Position numbers and translations under genes: made by a program
In this document: piece by piece, positions 6,867-13,317 of the stretch
Numbering within the stretch: the stretch's first letter is position 1
How the letters are laid out: the number at the start of each line of letters is the position of its first letter
The notes under the pieces: model-generated
What the model was told of the DNA's origin: nothing
Databases searched by the model: none
The model's input: only the letters and a program-made list of their open reading frames with translations
Assembly (NCBI GenBank): GCA_020697475.1
Contig: JAJFMO010000077.1
Location: 1 to 13,317 of the forward strand
Reading direction: 5' to 3'
Source of the DNA: Paenibacillaceae bacterium
GTDB taxonomy: Bacteria > Bacillota > Bacilli > Paenibacillales > NBRC-103111
DNA length: 13,317 bases

Positions 6867-8198
6867 ATGATGAGAAAGGGTTTGTCCATGTTGTTCGTCT
6901 TTCTTCTTATCGCGACGTCGGCTGCTTGCGGCGGCGAAACCCCAAACGGTTCGACCGCGAACCAAAGCGCGATGAGCCCGCAGAAACCTGTGGAAACGCC
7001 CAAGAGCATAGAACCTGTCGAATTGGTCGTCTCCGACGGGTTGGGAGATTTCCCGGAAGAACGCTTCAATAAGGTGATTGCCGAGCCGGTGAAGAAGAAG
7101 TTCCCGAATATTACCCTCAAATGGGCGTCGAACAAAGAGATTAAAACCCGTGTAACGGCGGGGGAACCGCTCGACATCGTCATGTCCTCCAGCGGCCTGA
7201 TGCAAGCTCGCGTGCTGGACTTCAACCTGCAATCCGATATTGCGCCCCTTATCAAGAAATACAACTTCGATCTCAGCAAGGTGGAGCCGACCGCGCTAGA
7301 CATGTTCAAGAATGGCAATGCCGTCTGGGCGATCCCGTCGTTCATGTCCCCTTCCCCATTGTATTACAATAAGGACATTTTCGATAAATTCGGCGTCGCC
7401 TATCCGAAAGACGGCATGACTTGGGACGATGTGTACGAACTGGCCAAGAAAGTGACCCGCAAAGACGGTGACCAACAATATTACGGTTTGTTTCTTTCCT
7501 TCGCGCATGTGACCCGGAGGAACCAGTACTCCTTGAACGTCATCGACCCTAAGACGGAAACAGCTGCATTCAATACGGATTCTTGGAAGAAAGTTTACGA
7601 AGCGGCGGCTCAATTTTATCTCATACCCGGAATGAATATGACGAGCAAAACCGCGGCGCTTGCTTATCAACGAGATTCGTTCACCAAAGACCGGACTGTA
7701 GCGATGTGGCTCCCCGTCAGCACGCTGCATACGGAAGCGGAACTGAAAGGGATGAACTGGGACTTGGCGACGTTCCCGGTTTACAAAGATAAACCCGGAG
7801 TCGGTCCCCAACCGTATCCGGTCGGCTTCTTCGTGACGACATCCAGCAAGCACAAGGATGAAGCGTTCCAGGCGGCCGCATACATGGCATCGGAACAATA
7901 CCAATTGCCCTGGATCAAGCAGGGCGAATTTTTGACGGCGTTGAAAAGCGACACCCTTCGCTCTGCTTTCGGGCAAGATACGGACATGTACAAAGGCAAG
8001 AATACGAAAGCGATGCTGCCGGCGAAATATGCCCCGGCTTCCGCCATTACGAAATATAACGGCGATGCTGAAGGCCAGATGAACACCGCATTCACCAAAG
8101 TCATATTGAATCAGAAAGATCTGAATACAGCGCTCCGAGAAGCGGAGGAAGCCACCAACAAGAAGATTGCTGAGAAAAGGGCGACAGGCAACAAGTAA
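6867..8198 (+). CDS. Extracellular sugar-type solute-binding lipoprotein, probably for arabinose-containing sugars
   Basis: The 443-residue product is a lipoprotein: short basic start, hydrophobic core and ATSAAC with the lipidated cysteine at residue 21, followed by a Ser/Pro/Thr-rich linker. The body is a family 1 solute-binding domain with LYYNKDIFDKFGVAYPKDG, the same signature as the 2544-3899 product, and a final helix LNTALREAEEATNKKIAEK. It should capture a sugar for an ABC importer. Its place between araB and araA, and divergence from araA over a shared 182-base control region, suggest L-arabinose or arabinan fragments as ligand; this is inference. No permease or ATPase gene is present nearby. 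Two ATGs in tandem open the gene; GGAG 7 bases before the first supports 6867. It points against the araDB operon, and only 47 bases separate the two stops. It is more AT-rich than the ara genes. Confidence 0.9.
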   Translation: MMRKGLSMLFVFLLIATSAACGGETPNGSTANQSAMSPQKPVETPKSIEPVELVVSDGLGDFPEERFNKVIAEPVKKKFPNITLKWASNKEIKTRVTAGEPLDIVMSSSGLMQARVLDFNLQSDIAPLIKKYNFDLSKVEPTALDMFKNGNAVWAIPSFMSPSPLYYNKDIFDKFGVAYPKDGMTWDDVYELAKKVTRKDGDQQYYGLFLSFAHVTRRNQYSLNVIDPKTETAAFNTDSWKKVYEAAAQFYLIPGMNMTSKTAALAYQRDSFTKDRTVAMWLPVSTLHTEAELKGMNWDLATFPVYKDKPGVGPQPYPVGFFVTTSSKHKDEAFQAAAYMASEQYQLPWIKQGEFLTALKSDTLRSAFGQDTDMYKGKNTKAMLPAKYAPASAITKYNGDAEGQMNTAFTKVILNQKDLNTALREAEEATNKKIAEKRATGNK

Positions 8199-8245
8199 CC
8201 GGCAGCTTGCTCATGTGATGCGGCCGTTTCAGCCGGCGCAAGCCG

Positions 8246-9877
8246 TTAATGCGCTGCGTCTTTCATCGTTTTCAGCCGCTTCATGACGTCGTTGCCGCCG
8301 CGTCCGAAATAGTCGTGCAACAGCGTGTATTCTTGATACAGCTTCTCGTAAACGGCGACGTTTGCCGGGATCGGCTTGTACGTTTCTTCGCGTACGCGGG
8401 CCATCTTTTGCGCTGCGTCGACGATCGAATCGTAGCCGCCCAAGGCCGAGCCGGCAGCCACCGCGCCGAACATCGCTGCGCCCAAAGCCGGCGTTTGCTT
8501 GGAATCGGCAACTTTAATTTCGCGATTCGTCACGTCGGCGTAAATTTGCATCAGCAGCTGGTTGCGCTGGGGCAAGCCGCCGCAGGCGTACAGCTCGTCC
8601 ACCGCGACTCCTTGCGCGGCGAAGGCGTCGACGATTTTGCGCGTGCCGAACGCTGTCGCTTCCAATAATGTACGGTAAATCTCCTCCGGCTTCGTATTCA
8701 GCGTGCAGCCGAGAAGCACGCCGGTCAGATCCGCATCAACCAGCACGGAGCGGTTGCCGTTCCACCAATCGAGCGCGAGCAAGCCGGTCTCGCCGGGCTT
8801 AAACTGCGCGGCTCGGCGCTCCAGCCATTCGTGGACGTTAATACCCTCTTGCTGTGCCGCATCTTTGACATACGCCGGGACGGCCCGACCGACGAACCAG
8901 GCAAAAATATCGCCGACTGCCGATTGCCCGGCCTCGTACCCCATGTAGCCGGGAATGATCCCGTCTTCGACGACGCCGCACATGCCTTCGACATGCTTCT
9001 CCTCGGCGGAGAGCAGCATATGGCAGATGGACGTGCCCATCGCCATGACGAGCTTGCCGGGGGTGACAACGCCGACCCCGGGTACAGCCGCGTGGGCGTC
9101 GACGTTGCCGACGGCGACCGCAGTGCCGGGCGCCAAACCGAGCAGCCCGGCCATCTCCGGCGTCAATCCGCCTGCTCTCGTGCCTAGCGGAGCAATGCGG
9201 CCGCGCAGCTTCGTCTCCGTCAAATCGGCGAGCCGCGGGTCAAGCGCCTCAAAGTACGCGCGGTCCGGGTAGCCGTCCTGCTTGTGCCACAGCGCTTTGT
9301 AGCCCGAGGTGCAGCTGTTGCGCACGATGTTGCCGGTGAGCTGCCCGACAACCCAATCGGTCGCCTCCACGAACTGGTCAGCCTGCCCATAAATATCCGG
9401 CGCCTCATTCAATATTTGCCAAATTTTGGCCAGCATCCATTCCGAAGACGTCTTGCCGCCGTAGCGCGCCAAGAACTTCTCTCCCCGCTGCTCGGCCACT
9501 TCGTTGATCCGATTCGCCTCGTCCTGCGCGGCGTGATGCTTCCACAGCTTGATCCAGCTATGCGGATTGCCGCTGAGCTCCGGCTTCAAGCACAGCGGCT
9601 GCCCCGCTTCATCGATCCCGATGATGTCGGCCGGATCGACTTGCGACAGCTTCACCGCTTGCGGCACCGAGCGCTTCAGCACCTCGATGTAATCGAGCGG
9701 ATGCTGCAAAGCCCAGTCATGCTCCAGTTTCTGCCCGCTGCCGGGCAGTGTCTCGCTGATCACCCCGTGCGGGTACGGAGTGACGTGCTCGGCCACTTCC
9801 CGCCCGTCGGCCAAGTCGACCAGCACCGCTCGTCCCGATTCCGTGCCGTAGTCAATCCCAATCGCGTATTTTGCCAT
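8246..9877 (-). CDS. araB: Ribulokinase with an apparent 12-residue in-frame deletion
   Basis: AraB phosphorylates L-ribulose with ATP. The product matches Bacillus AraB closely: GIDYGTESGRAVLVDL at the start, NPHSWIKLWKHHAAQDEAN, GGKTSSEWMLAKIWQIL, GNVDAHAAVPGVGV with the likely catalytic base D260, GYEAGQSAVGDIFAWF, and ACGGLPQRNQLLMQIYADVT. It is an FGGY-family kinase with both domains. The start chosen is ATG 9877, 8 bases after AAGGAGG; a longer frame upstream adds 25 residues with no family match. At 543 residues it is shorter than the roughly 560 usual. The gap lies after I88: the text runs DIIGI-DEAGQPLC, where relatives have about 12 more residues with a GVDFTACTMLPV-like motif. That loop touches the sugar, so activity may be lost or altered. 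It lies 43 bases after araD in one operon. Confidence 0.93.
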   Translation of the reverse strand: MAKYAIGIDYGTESGRAVLVDLADGREVAEHVTPYPHGVISETLPGSGQKLEHDWALQHPLDYIEVLKRSVPQAVKLSQVDPADIIGIDEAGQPLCLKPELSGNPHSWIKLWKHHAAQDEANRINEVAEQRGEKFLARYGGKTSSEWMLAKIWQILNEAPDIYGQADQFVEATDWVVGQLTGNIVRNSCTSGYKALWHKQDGYPDRAYFEALDPRLADLTETKLRGRIAPLGTRAGGLTPEMAGLLGLAPGTAVAVGNVDAHAAVPGVGVVTPGKLVMAMGTSICHMLLSAEEKHVEGMCGVVEDGIIPGYMGYEAGQSAVGDIFAWFVGRAVPAYVKDAAQQEGINVHEWLERRAAQFKPGETGLLALDWWNGNRSVLVDADLTGVLLGCTLNTKPEEIYRTLLEATAFGTRKIVDAFAAQGVAVDELYACGGLPQRNQLLMQIYADVTNREIKVADSKQTPALGAAMFGAVAAGSALGGYDSIVDAAQKMARVREETYKPIPANVAVYEKLYQEYTLLHDYFGRGGNDVMKRLKTMKDAAH

Positions 9878-9885
9878 ATGTAGTT

Positions 9886-9892
9886 CCTCCTT
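9886..9892 (-). promoter_or_regulatory. Ribosome binding site that fixes the araB start
   Basis: AAGGAGG on the minus strand lies 8 bases before ATG 9877. It selects the start that gives MAKYAIGIDYG rather than the longer open frame beginning at 9952. Confidence 0.7.
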
Positions 9893-9920
9893 GCGGATTT
9901 TATGTGCTTCATTCACATTT

Positions 9921-10610
9921 TCATTTTTGACCGTAATAGGCGTTCTTCCCATGTTTGCGCAAGTAGTGGCGATCGAGCAGCGCTTGGCTCATCGGTTGAG
10001 CCGTCGGATTCAGCATCCGGGTCGCGTAAGCCATCTTCGCCGTCTCCTCCAGCACCACCGCGTTGTGCAGCGCATCATGGGCATCCTTGCCCCAAGCGAA
10101 CGGCGCGTGATTGCGCACAAGTACGCCGGGAATTTGCCCGTAATCCAGATCGCGAAACGTCTCGATGATCACATTCCCCGTCTCGGCCTCGTACGCGCCT
10201 TGAATTTCTTCATCCGTCATCGCCCGTGTACAAGGAATTTCCCCGTAAAAATAATCCGCCTGCGTCGTGCCGTAGGCCGGAATGCCTTGCCCTGCCTGCG
10301 CCCACGAAGTCGCCCACGAAGAGTGGGTATGGACGATGCCCCCTAGCCCTGGAAACGCGCGGTACAGCGCAACGTGCGTTGGAGTGTCTGACGACGGCTT
10401 AAGCATTCCCTCAACGACATTCCCGTCCAGATCGACCACCGTCATGTCTTCCGGCCGCAGCGCTTCGTACTCCACCCCGCTCGGCTTGATCACTACCAGC
10501 CCTCGCTCGCGGTCGATCCCGCTGACGTTGCCCCACGTGAACGTAACGAGTCCGTAATGCGGCAAAGCGCGGTTCGCTTCGCACACTTGTGCTTTCAATT
10601 GATCCAACAT
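9921..10610 (-). CDS. araD: L-ribulose-5-phosphate 4-epimerase
   Basis: AraD converts L-ribulose-5-phosphate to D-xylulose-5-phosphate, which enters the pentose phosphate pathway. It is a zinc-dependent class II aldolase-family enzyme. At 229 residues it has the normal length and matches Bacillus AraD throughout: LVTFTWGNVSGIDRERGLVV, IKPSGVEYEALRPEDM, KPSSDTPTH and IVHTHSSWATSWAQAG. The zinc ligands appear to be H94, H96 and H168, with D75 in the SSDTPT motif, and D119 as a likely catalytic acid; the C-terminus ends HYLRKHGKNAYYGQK as expected. No damage is seen. ATG at 10610 follows GGAGG by about 6 bases. It is the first gene of the araD-araB operon and is preceded by a structured leader at 10631-10694. 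Confidence 0.96.
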   Translation of the reverse strand: MLDQLKAQVCEANRALPHYGLVTFTWGNVSGIDRERGLVVIKPSGVEYEALRPEDMTVVDLDGNVVEGMLKPSSDTPTHVALYRAFPGLGGIVHTHSSWATSWAQAGQGIPAYGTTQADYFYGEIPCTRAMTDEEIQGAYEAETGNVIIETFRDLDYGQIPGVLVRNHAPFAWGKDAHDALHNAVVLEETAKMAYATRMLNPTAQPMSQALLDRHYLRKHGKNAYYGQK

Positions 10611-10631
10611 GAGACCCTCCGACTATTCAAA

Positions 10632-10646
10632 AAAAGTAAAATAACC
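10632..10646 (-). repeat. 15-base direct repeat, copy nearer araD
   Basis: The plus-strand bases AAAAGTAAAATAACC recur exactly at 10718-10732. On the minus strand each copy reads GGTTATTTTACTTTT and directly follows the closing arm of a potential stem, so it has the place of a terminator U-tract. Confidence 0.75.
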
Positions 10647-10694
10647 CCACAAAGTGTAGTCTTGCTTCGAAGCTGATCCAGGTACTTTGCGGGG
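10645..10694 (-). terminator. Terminator-like stem in the araD leader, possible attenuator
   Basis: On the minus strand CCCCGCAAAGT (10684-10694) can pair with ACTTTGTGGGG (10645-10655), an 11-base stem with one G-U pair. It is followed by TTATTTTACTTTTTTT. The 28-base loop contains the self-complementary GCTTCGAAGC (10664-10673). The structure ends about 20-35 bases before the araD start, where it would cut off araDB transcription unless it is prevented from folding. Confidence 0.55.
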
Positions 10695-10717
10695 GCCCCG
10701 GAACTTATAAAAACTAT

Positions 10718-10732
10718 AAAAGTAAAATAACC
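10718..10732 (-). repeat. 15-base direct repeat, copy farther from araD
   Basis: Exact second copy of AAAAGTAAAATAACC, 86 bases from the first. On the minus strand it follows TGCGG (10731-10735), which can pair with CCGCA (10786-10790) to close a possible three-way structure holding AGCT-N5-AGCT (10770-10782) and a CCCC/GGGG hairpin (10756-10759 with 10740-10744). Confidence 0.75.
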
Positions 10733-10744
10733 GCATTCTCCCCC

Positions 10745-10750
10745 ATTATA
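10745..10750 (-). promoter_or_regulatory. Possible -10 element of the araDB operon
   Basis: A perfect TATAAT on the minus strand, 135 bases before the araD start. The -35 position (AGCTTT or nearby) is poor, which would fit a promoter that needs an activator. Two short dyads lie just upstream: AGCT-N5-AGCT at 10770-10782 and TTGCG-GT-CGCAA at 10785-10796. Apart from the leader structures, nothing more is recognised between 10611 and 10809. Confidence 0.4.
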
Positions 10751-10809
10751 AACGAGGGGCACATCCGAAAGCTATAACAGCTTCTTGCGGTCGCAATAGT
10801 AATTTTTTG

Positions 10810-10836
10810 TGAAACATCTTTCGTTCGGCACGCGTT
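10810..10836 (+). promoter_or_regulatory. ECF-sigma-type promoter candidate for the beta-propeller gene
   Basis: TGAAAC at 10810-10815, 17 bases, then CGTT at 10833-10836, close to the envelope-stress promoters of SigW/SigM type in Bacillus (TGAAAC, 16-17 bases, CGT). It would start transcription about 45-50 bases before the ATG at 10890. No sigma-A promoter was seen for this gene. Confidence 0.45.
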
Positions 10837-10889
10837 AAGAAGGTAATGATTTCCGGAAGAGGATCTGTCGGGATGGGGAGGATGAAGGA

Positions 10890-13238
10890 ATGAGAAGAAG
10901 TTGGTCGGTGTTGTTGTTTTCGCTTAGTTTTATCATTTTGACAGCGGCGTCTATGCCCGGCGATTTGACCTGGGCGGAAGCGACGGAGGAAGCACCACAG
11001 GCAGCGGTGGAGATGGCCGGGATGTCGACGTCGACGGAAATCCAGGTGGGCGTCGATGGGGAGCTTACGGCGTTTGATCCGCCTGCGCGGCTGATCGACA
11101 ACCGCTTGATGACGCCGCTCCGAGCAACGGCGGAGGCGCTTAACGCGCAAGTTGAGTGATCGGAGTCCGCAAATGCGGCGACGGTAAGTAAGGATGATGC
11201 GACTGTGGAGTTGAGGCTGGGGGAAGCGACAGCGTACGTTGATGGGATCGAAGTAGAGCTGAGCGACCCGACAACGATGATCGATGGTTCAATTTATGTG
11301 CCTCTGCGCTCGTTCTGTGAGCTGCTTGGCGCTGTCGTCAGCTGGAACGATGTGAGCCGCACCGTTTATATCGCCAACGGCGCAACTCCGTTGCCGGTTG
11401 TCGGCTCGGAGGAGGAACTGCGTGCATTACTCGAGCAATCCAGACAGGGCGCGCTTGGCGCCGGCGGGATTGTCGAGGAGGCTATCCCTCTTGTCAAACC
11501 CGCCCCGTCGCTGCAGAAGAATGCGTCTTCCGCTGAGCGCGTCGCACCGCCTGCAGCGGACGGTGGCGCTGCGACGGGCGGCAGTGCGGGGGGCGGCGGT
11601 GCCGTCGATTACTCCACTACCAATATCCAGGAGCAAGGGGTTGACGAAGCCGATATCGTCAAGACGGACGGAGAATATATTTACACGGTCAGCCAGGGGC
11701 GTGTCATGATCGTGCGGGCGTATCCGGCTGAACATATGGAGCTCGTGGGGCAGATTGCGCTGGAGCAGTTCCGTCCGCAGGAGTTGTATGTGGATGACGA
11801 GCGTCTCGTTGTGATCGGTTCCACTGTCACTCCTGCCCCCCTGATCAAGCAAAAAGCTGCCGCCAATCTACCCATCACTCCGACCAGGTACCCTGTCGTC
11901 GTCTCGACGTCGATGAAAGCACTCATATACGACATCAGCGATAAGTCGAATATTGTTAAACAGCGGGAACTGGAGCTTGGCGGCCGCTACGTGACATCGC
12001 GGAAAATCGGTTCCGCGCTCTATCTGGTGGCCAATAAGCAATCGTACGCTTATGTGCCCATGGCGGAGGGCGGTTCCATGAGGGCCGACATCCCGGAACC
12101 GCCGACCTACCGCGACTCTGCCGGGGGTGGTGAGCTCAGCGACCTGACTTCGCTTGGCTACGACCGGATTCGCTACTTCCCCGACAGCTTATTTTCCAGC
12201 TATTTGGTGATCGGCAGCATCGACTTGGCCGTAGACCGTCCGGACTTCGACGTCCAGGCGTATTTGGGCGCAGGGCAAACGGTATATGCGTCGGACAAAA
12301 ACTTGTACGTGACTACCACCCGCAGCCAATTATCGGTGGACTCTCTGACACCGGATTCACCTACGCAACAGACTGCGATTTACCGTTTTGCGCTCGATCG
12401 GGGCAAAGCTCGGTACGCCGCCCAAGGCTCGGTGCCCGGAACGCCGCTCAACCAGTGGTCGATGGACGAAACGGACGGCTATTTCCGGATCGCAACGACG
12501 GCGAGTGTGAGGAGTGCAGAGCATTTTTACACAACGAAAAACAACCTTTACATTCTTGACGAAACGCTACAGGTGACCGGAAGCTTGGAAAATTTGGCGC
12601 CGGGCGAGCGAATATATTCCGTCCGATTCATGGATTCTCGCGGTTACTTGGTCACGTTCAAGAGGGTTGACCCGCTGTTCGCGATCGATCTGTCCGATCC
12701 GCACGACCCGCATGTGCTCGGGCAGCTCAAAATCCCCGGATACAGCGACTATTTGCAGCCTTACGACGAGAATCATCTGATCGGATTCGGCAAAAACACG
12801 ACCGCCGCTACCGGCGCACAACCGATCATTCCCCTGGGTATGAAAATGGCGCTCTTCGACGTCACCGACGTCGCTCATCCGACTCAGTTGTTCGAGGAAT
12901 CGATCGGGGAACGCGGAACCGATTCACCGCTCCTGCACAACCCCAAGGCCCTCTTGTTCAGCAAGGAGCGAGGCCTGATCGCCTTCCCCGTGACGGTATG
13001 GGAAGAAGCAACGAGCCGACCCGCCCAGCGGGGGCTGGTGAGTCGGCCGGCGTTCCAAGGCGCGTATGTGTTCAGCCTCGATTTGGCGAGCGGATTCAAC
13101 TTGCGCGGGAAAATCCCGCACCAACAAATTGAGCGCATTCTGTACATTGGCGACCGCTTCTACACAGTATCCCCTACGCGAATCCAGGCGAACGATTATG
13201 ATACGTTAGGGGCTGTCTCCGAGTTAACGCTTAAGTGA
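10890..13238 (+). pseudogene. Surface protein with copper-amine-oxidase-N-like repeats and beta-propeller, interrupted by UGA
   Basis: One frame runs from ATG 10890 to TGA 13236-13238 (782 residues) with a single in-frame TGA at 11157-11159. Before it come a signal peptide (MRRSWSVLLFSLSFIILTAA) and the first copper-amine-oxidase-N-like repeat, ending LMTPLRATAEALNAQVE. The next residue in this repeat family is almost always Trp (as in the following repeat, GAVVSWND), so TGG has probably become TGA. After the stop the same frame continues smoothly into the second repeat. Other genes here use TGG for Trp and end in TGA, so the code is standard. The start follows GGGGAGG by 8 bases. Upstream there is an ECF-type promoter; downstream a perfect terminator. 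The gene may be a fresh pseudogene, rely on readthrough, or hold a sequencing error. Confidence 0.85.
11205..13238 (+). CDS. Beta-propeller domain segment downstream of the internal stop
   Basis: This is the open part after the premature UGA: 677 residues if read from GTG 11205. Residues 1-55 are the second copper-amine-oxidase-N-like repeat (AYVDGIEVELSDPTTMIDG, SIYVPLRSFCELLG). A Gly/Ala/Pro-rich linker follows, then from about residue 135 a large secreted beta-propeller of the WD40-like type seen in Bacillales surface proteins, opening with the hallmark NIQEQGVDEADIVKTDGEYI. Family members are surface-exposed; their function is not established. If translation restarted here (only a weak AAGGA precedes GTG), the product would lack a signal peptide and stay in the cell, so it would not replace the full protein. 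The propeller frame itself shows no further damage, which suggests the stop is recent or not real. Confidence 0.7.
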   Translation: MELRLGEATAYVDGIEVELSDPTTMIDGSIYVPLRSFCELLGAVVSWNDVSRTVYIANGATPLPVVGSEEELRALLEQSRQGALGAGGIVEEAIPLVKPAPSLQKNASSAERVAPPAADGGAATGGSAGGGGAVDYSTTNIQEQGVDEADIVKTDGEYIYTVSQGRVMIVRAYPAEHMELVGQIALEQFRPQELYVDDERLVVIGSTVTPAPLIKQKAAANLPITPTRYPVVVSTSMKALIYDISDKSNIVKQRELELGGRYVTSRKIGSALYLVANKQSYAYVPMAEGGSMRADIPEPPTYRDSAGGGELSDLTSLGYDRIRYFPDSLFSSYLVIGSIDLAVDRPDFDVQAYLGAGQTVYASDKNLYVTTTRSQLSVDSLTPDSPTQQTAIYRFALDRGKARYAAQGSVPGTPLNQWSMDETDGYFRIATTASVRSAEHFYTTKNNLYILDETLQVTGSLENLAPGERIYSVRFMDSRGYLVTFKRVDPLFAIDLSDPHDPHVLGQLKIPGYSDYLQPYDENHLIGFGKNTTAATGAQPIIPLGMKMALFDVTDVAHPTQLFEESIGERGTDSPLLHNPKALLFSKERGLIAFPVTVWEEATSRPAQRGLVSRPAFQGAYVFSLDLASGFNLRGKIPHQQIERILYIGDRFYTVSPTRIQANDYDTLGAVSELTLK

Positions 13239-13260
13239 CATTTATGGGGATTCTCAAATA

Positions 13261-13304
13261 CGAAAAAAACCGTCAAGGGGTAGGGATCTTGACGGTTTTT
13301 TTCG
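13261..13304 (+). terminator. Intrinsic terminator after the beta-propeller gene
   Basis: A perfect 17-base stem: CGAAAAAAACCGTCAAG (13261-13277) and CTTGACGGTTTTTTTCG (13288-13304), with a 10-base loop. It begins 23 bases after the stop at 13238. The A and T runs on each side mean it could also work for a gene coming from the right. Confidence 0.93.
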
Positions 13305-13317
13305 CTTTTGGCGGAAT

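Noticed and set aside
7296..7976. Minus-strand open frame of 226 codons opposite the second binding protein
   Set aside because: Antisense shadow of a clear lipoprotein gene; no ribosome site or recognisable protein features.
8199..8245. Possible stem GCTTGC/GCAAGC with inner CGGC/GCCG between the convergent binding-protein and araB genes
   Set aside because: Arms are short, the loop is large and there is no U-tract on either strand, so I do not call a terminator.
9878..9952. 25-residue N-terminal extension of araB
   Set aside because: It overlaps the end of araD, has no family match, and the internal ATG 9877 has an ideal ribosome site and begins the conserved sequence.
10890..13238. UGA recoded as Trp across the genome
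   Set aside because: Intact neighbouring genes encode Trp by TGG and several end at TGA, so the code is standard.

Overview
The window looks like chromosomal DNA from a Paenibacillus-type member of the Bacillales. This rests on the Gram-positive style lipoproteins, strong AGGAGG-type ribosome binding sites, sigma-A-like promoters, an L-arabinose gene set closely resembling that of Bacillus, a copper-amine-oxidase-N plus beta-propeller surface protein, and moderate GC content. It was read by eye; no database search was run. No RNA genes, insertion sequences or CRISPR arrays were seen.

Layout, left to right. (1) 1-1464, minus strand: most of an ABC exporter with an N-terminal PH-like region and a four-cysteine zinc ribbon, cut by the window edge before its ATPase domain. 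(2) 1623-2537, plus: an AraC-family regulator divergent from the exporter. (3) 2544-3899, minus: a sugar-type solute-binding lipoprotein, convergent with the regulator 6 bases away. (4) 3987-4934, minus: a secreted ComEC-like metallo-beta-lactamase-fold hydrolase. (5) 5197-6684, minus: araA, ended by a strong hairpin at 5146-5182. (6) 6867-8198, plus: a second solute-binding lipoprotein, related to the first, divergent from araA. (7) 8246-9877 araB and 9921-10610 araD, minus, as an araD-araB operon with a structured leader. (8) 10890-13238, plus: a surface beta-propeller gene broken by an in-frame UGA, followed by a perfect terminator.

How the genes fit together. AraA, AraB and AraD form the standard route L-arabinose to L-ribulose to L-ribulose-5-phosphate to D-xylulose-5-phosphate. 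The binding proteins probably capture arabinose or an arabinose-containing oligosaccharide outside the cell, but neither has permease genes beside it here. The binding-protein gene at 6867-8198 sits in reverse orientation between araB and araA, so araA has its own transcription unit.

The most notable observations are two apparent lesions. AraB lacks a 12-residue block that in other ribulokinases carries the GVDFTACT-type substrate-site motif, with the reading frame kept. The beta-propeller gene has TGA where the family has a conserved Trp. A third point is the araD leader, which holds two terminator-like structures each followed by the same 15-base sequence. No wholly new multi-gene system was recognised.
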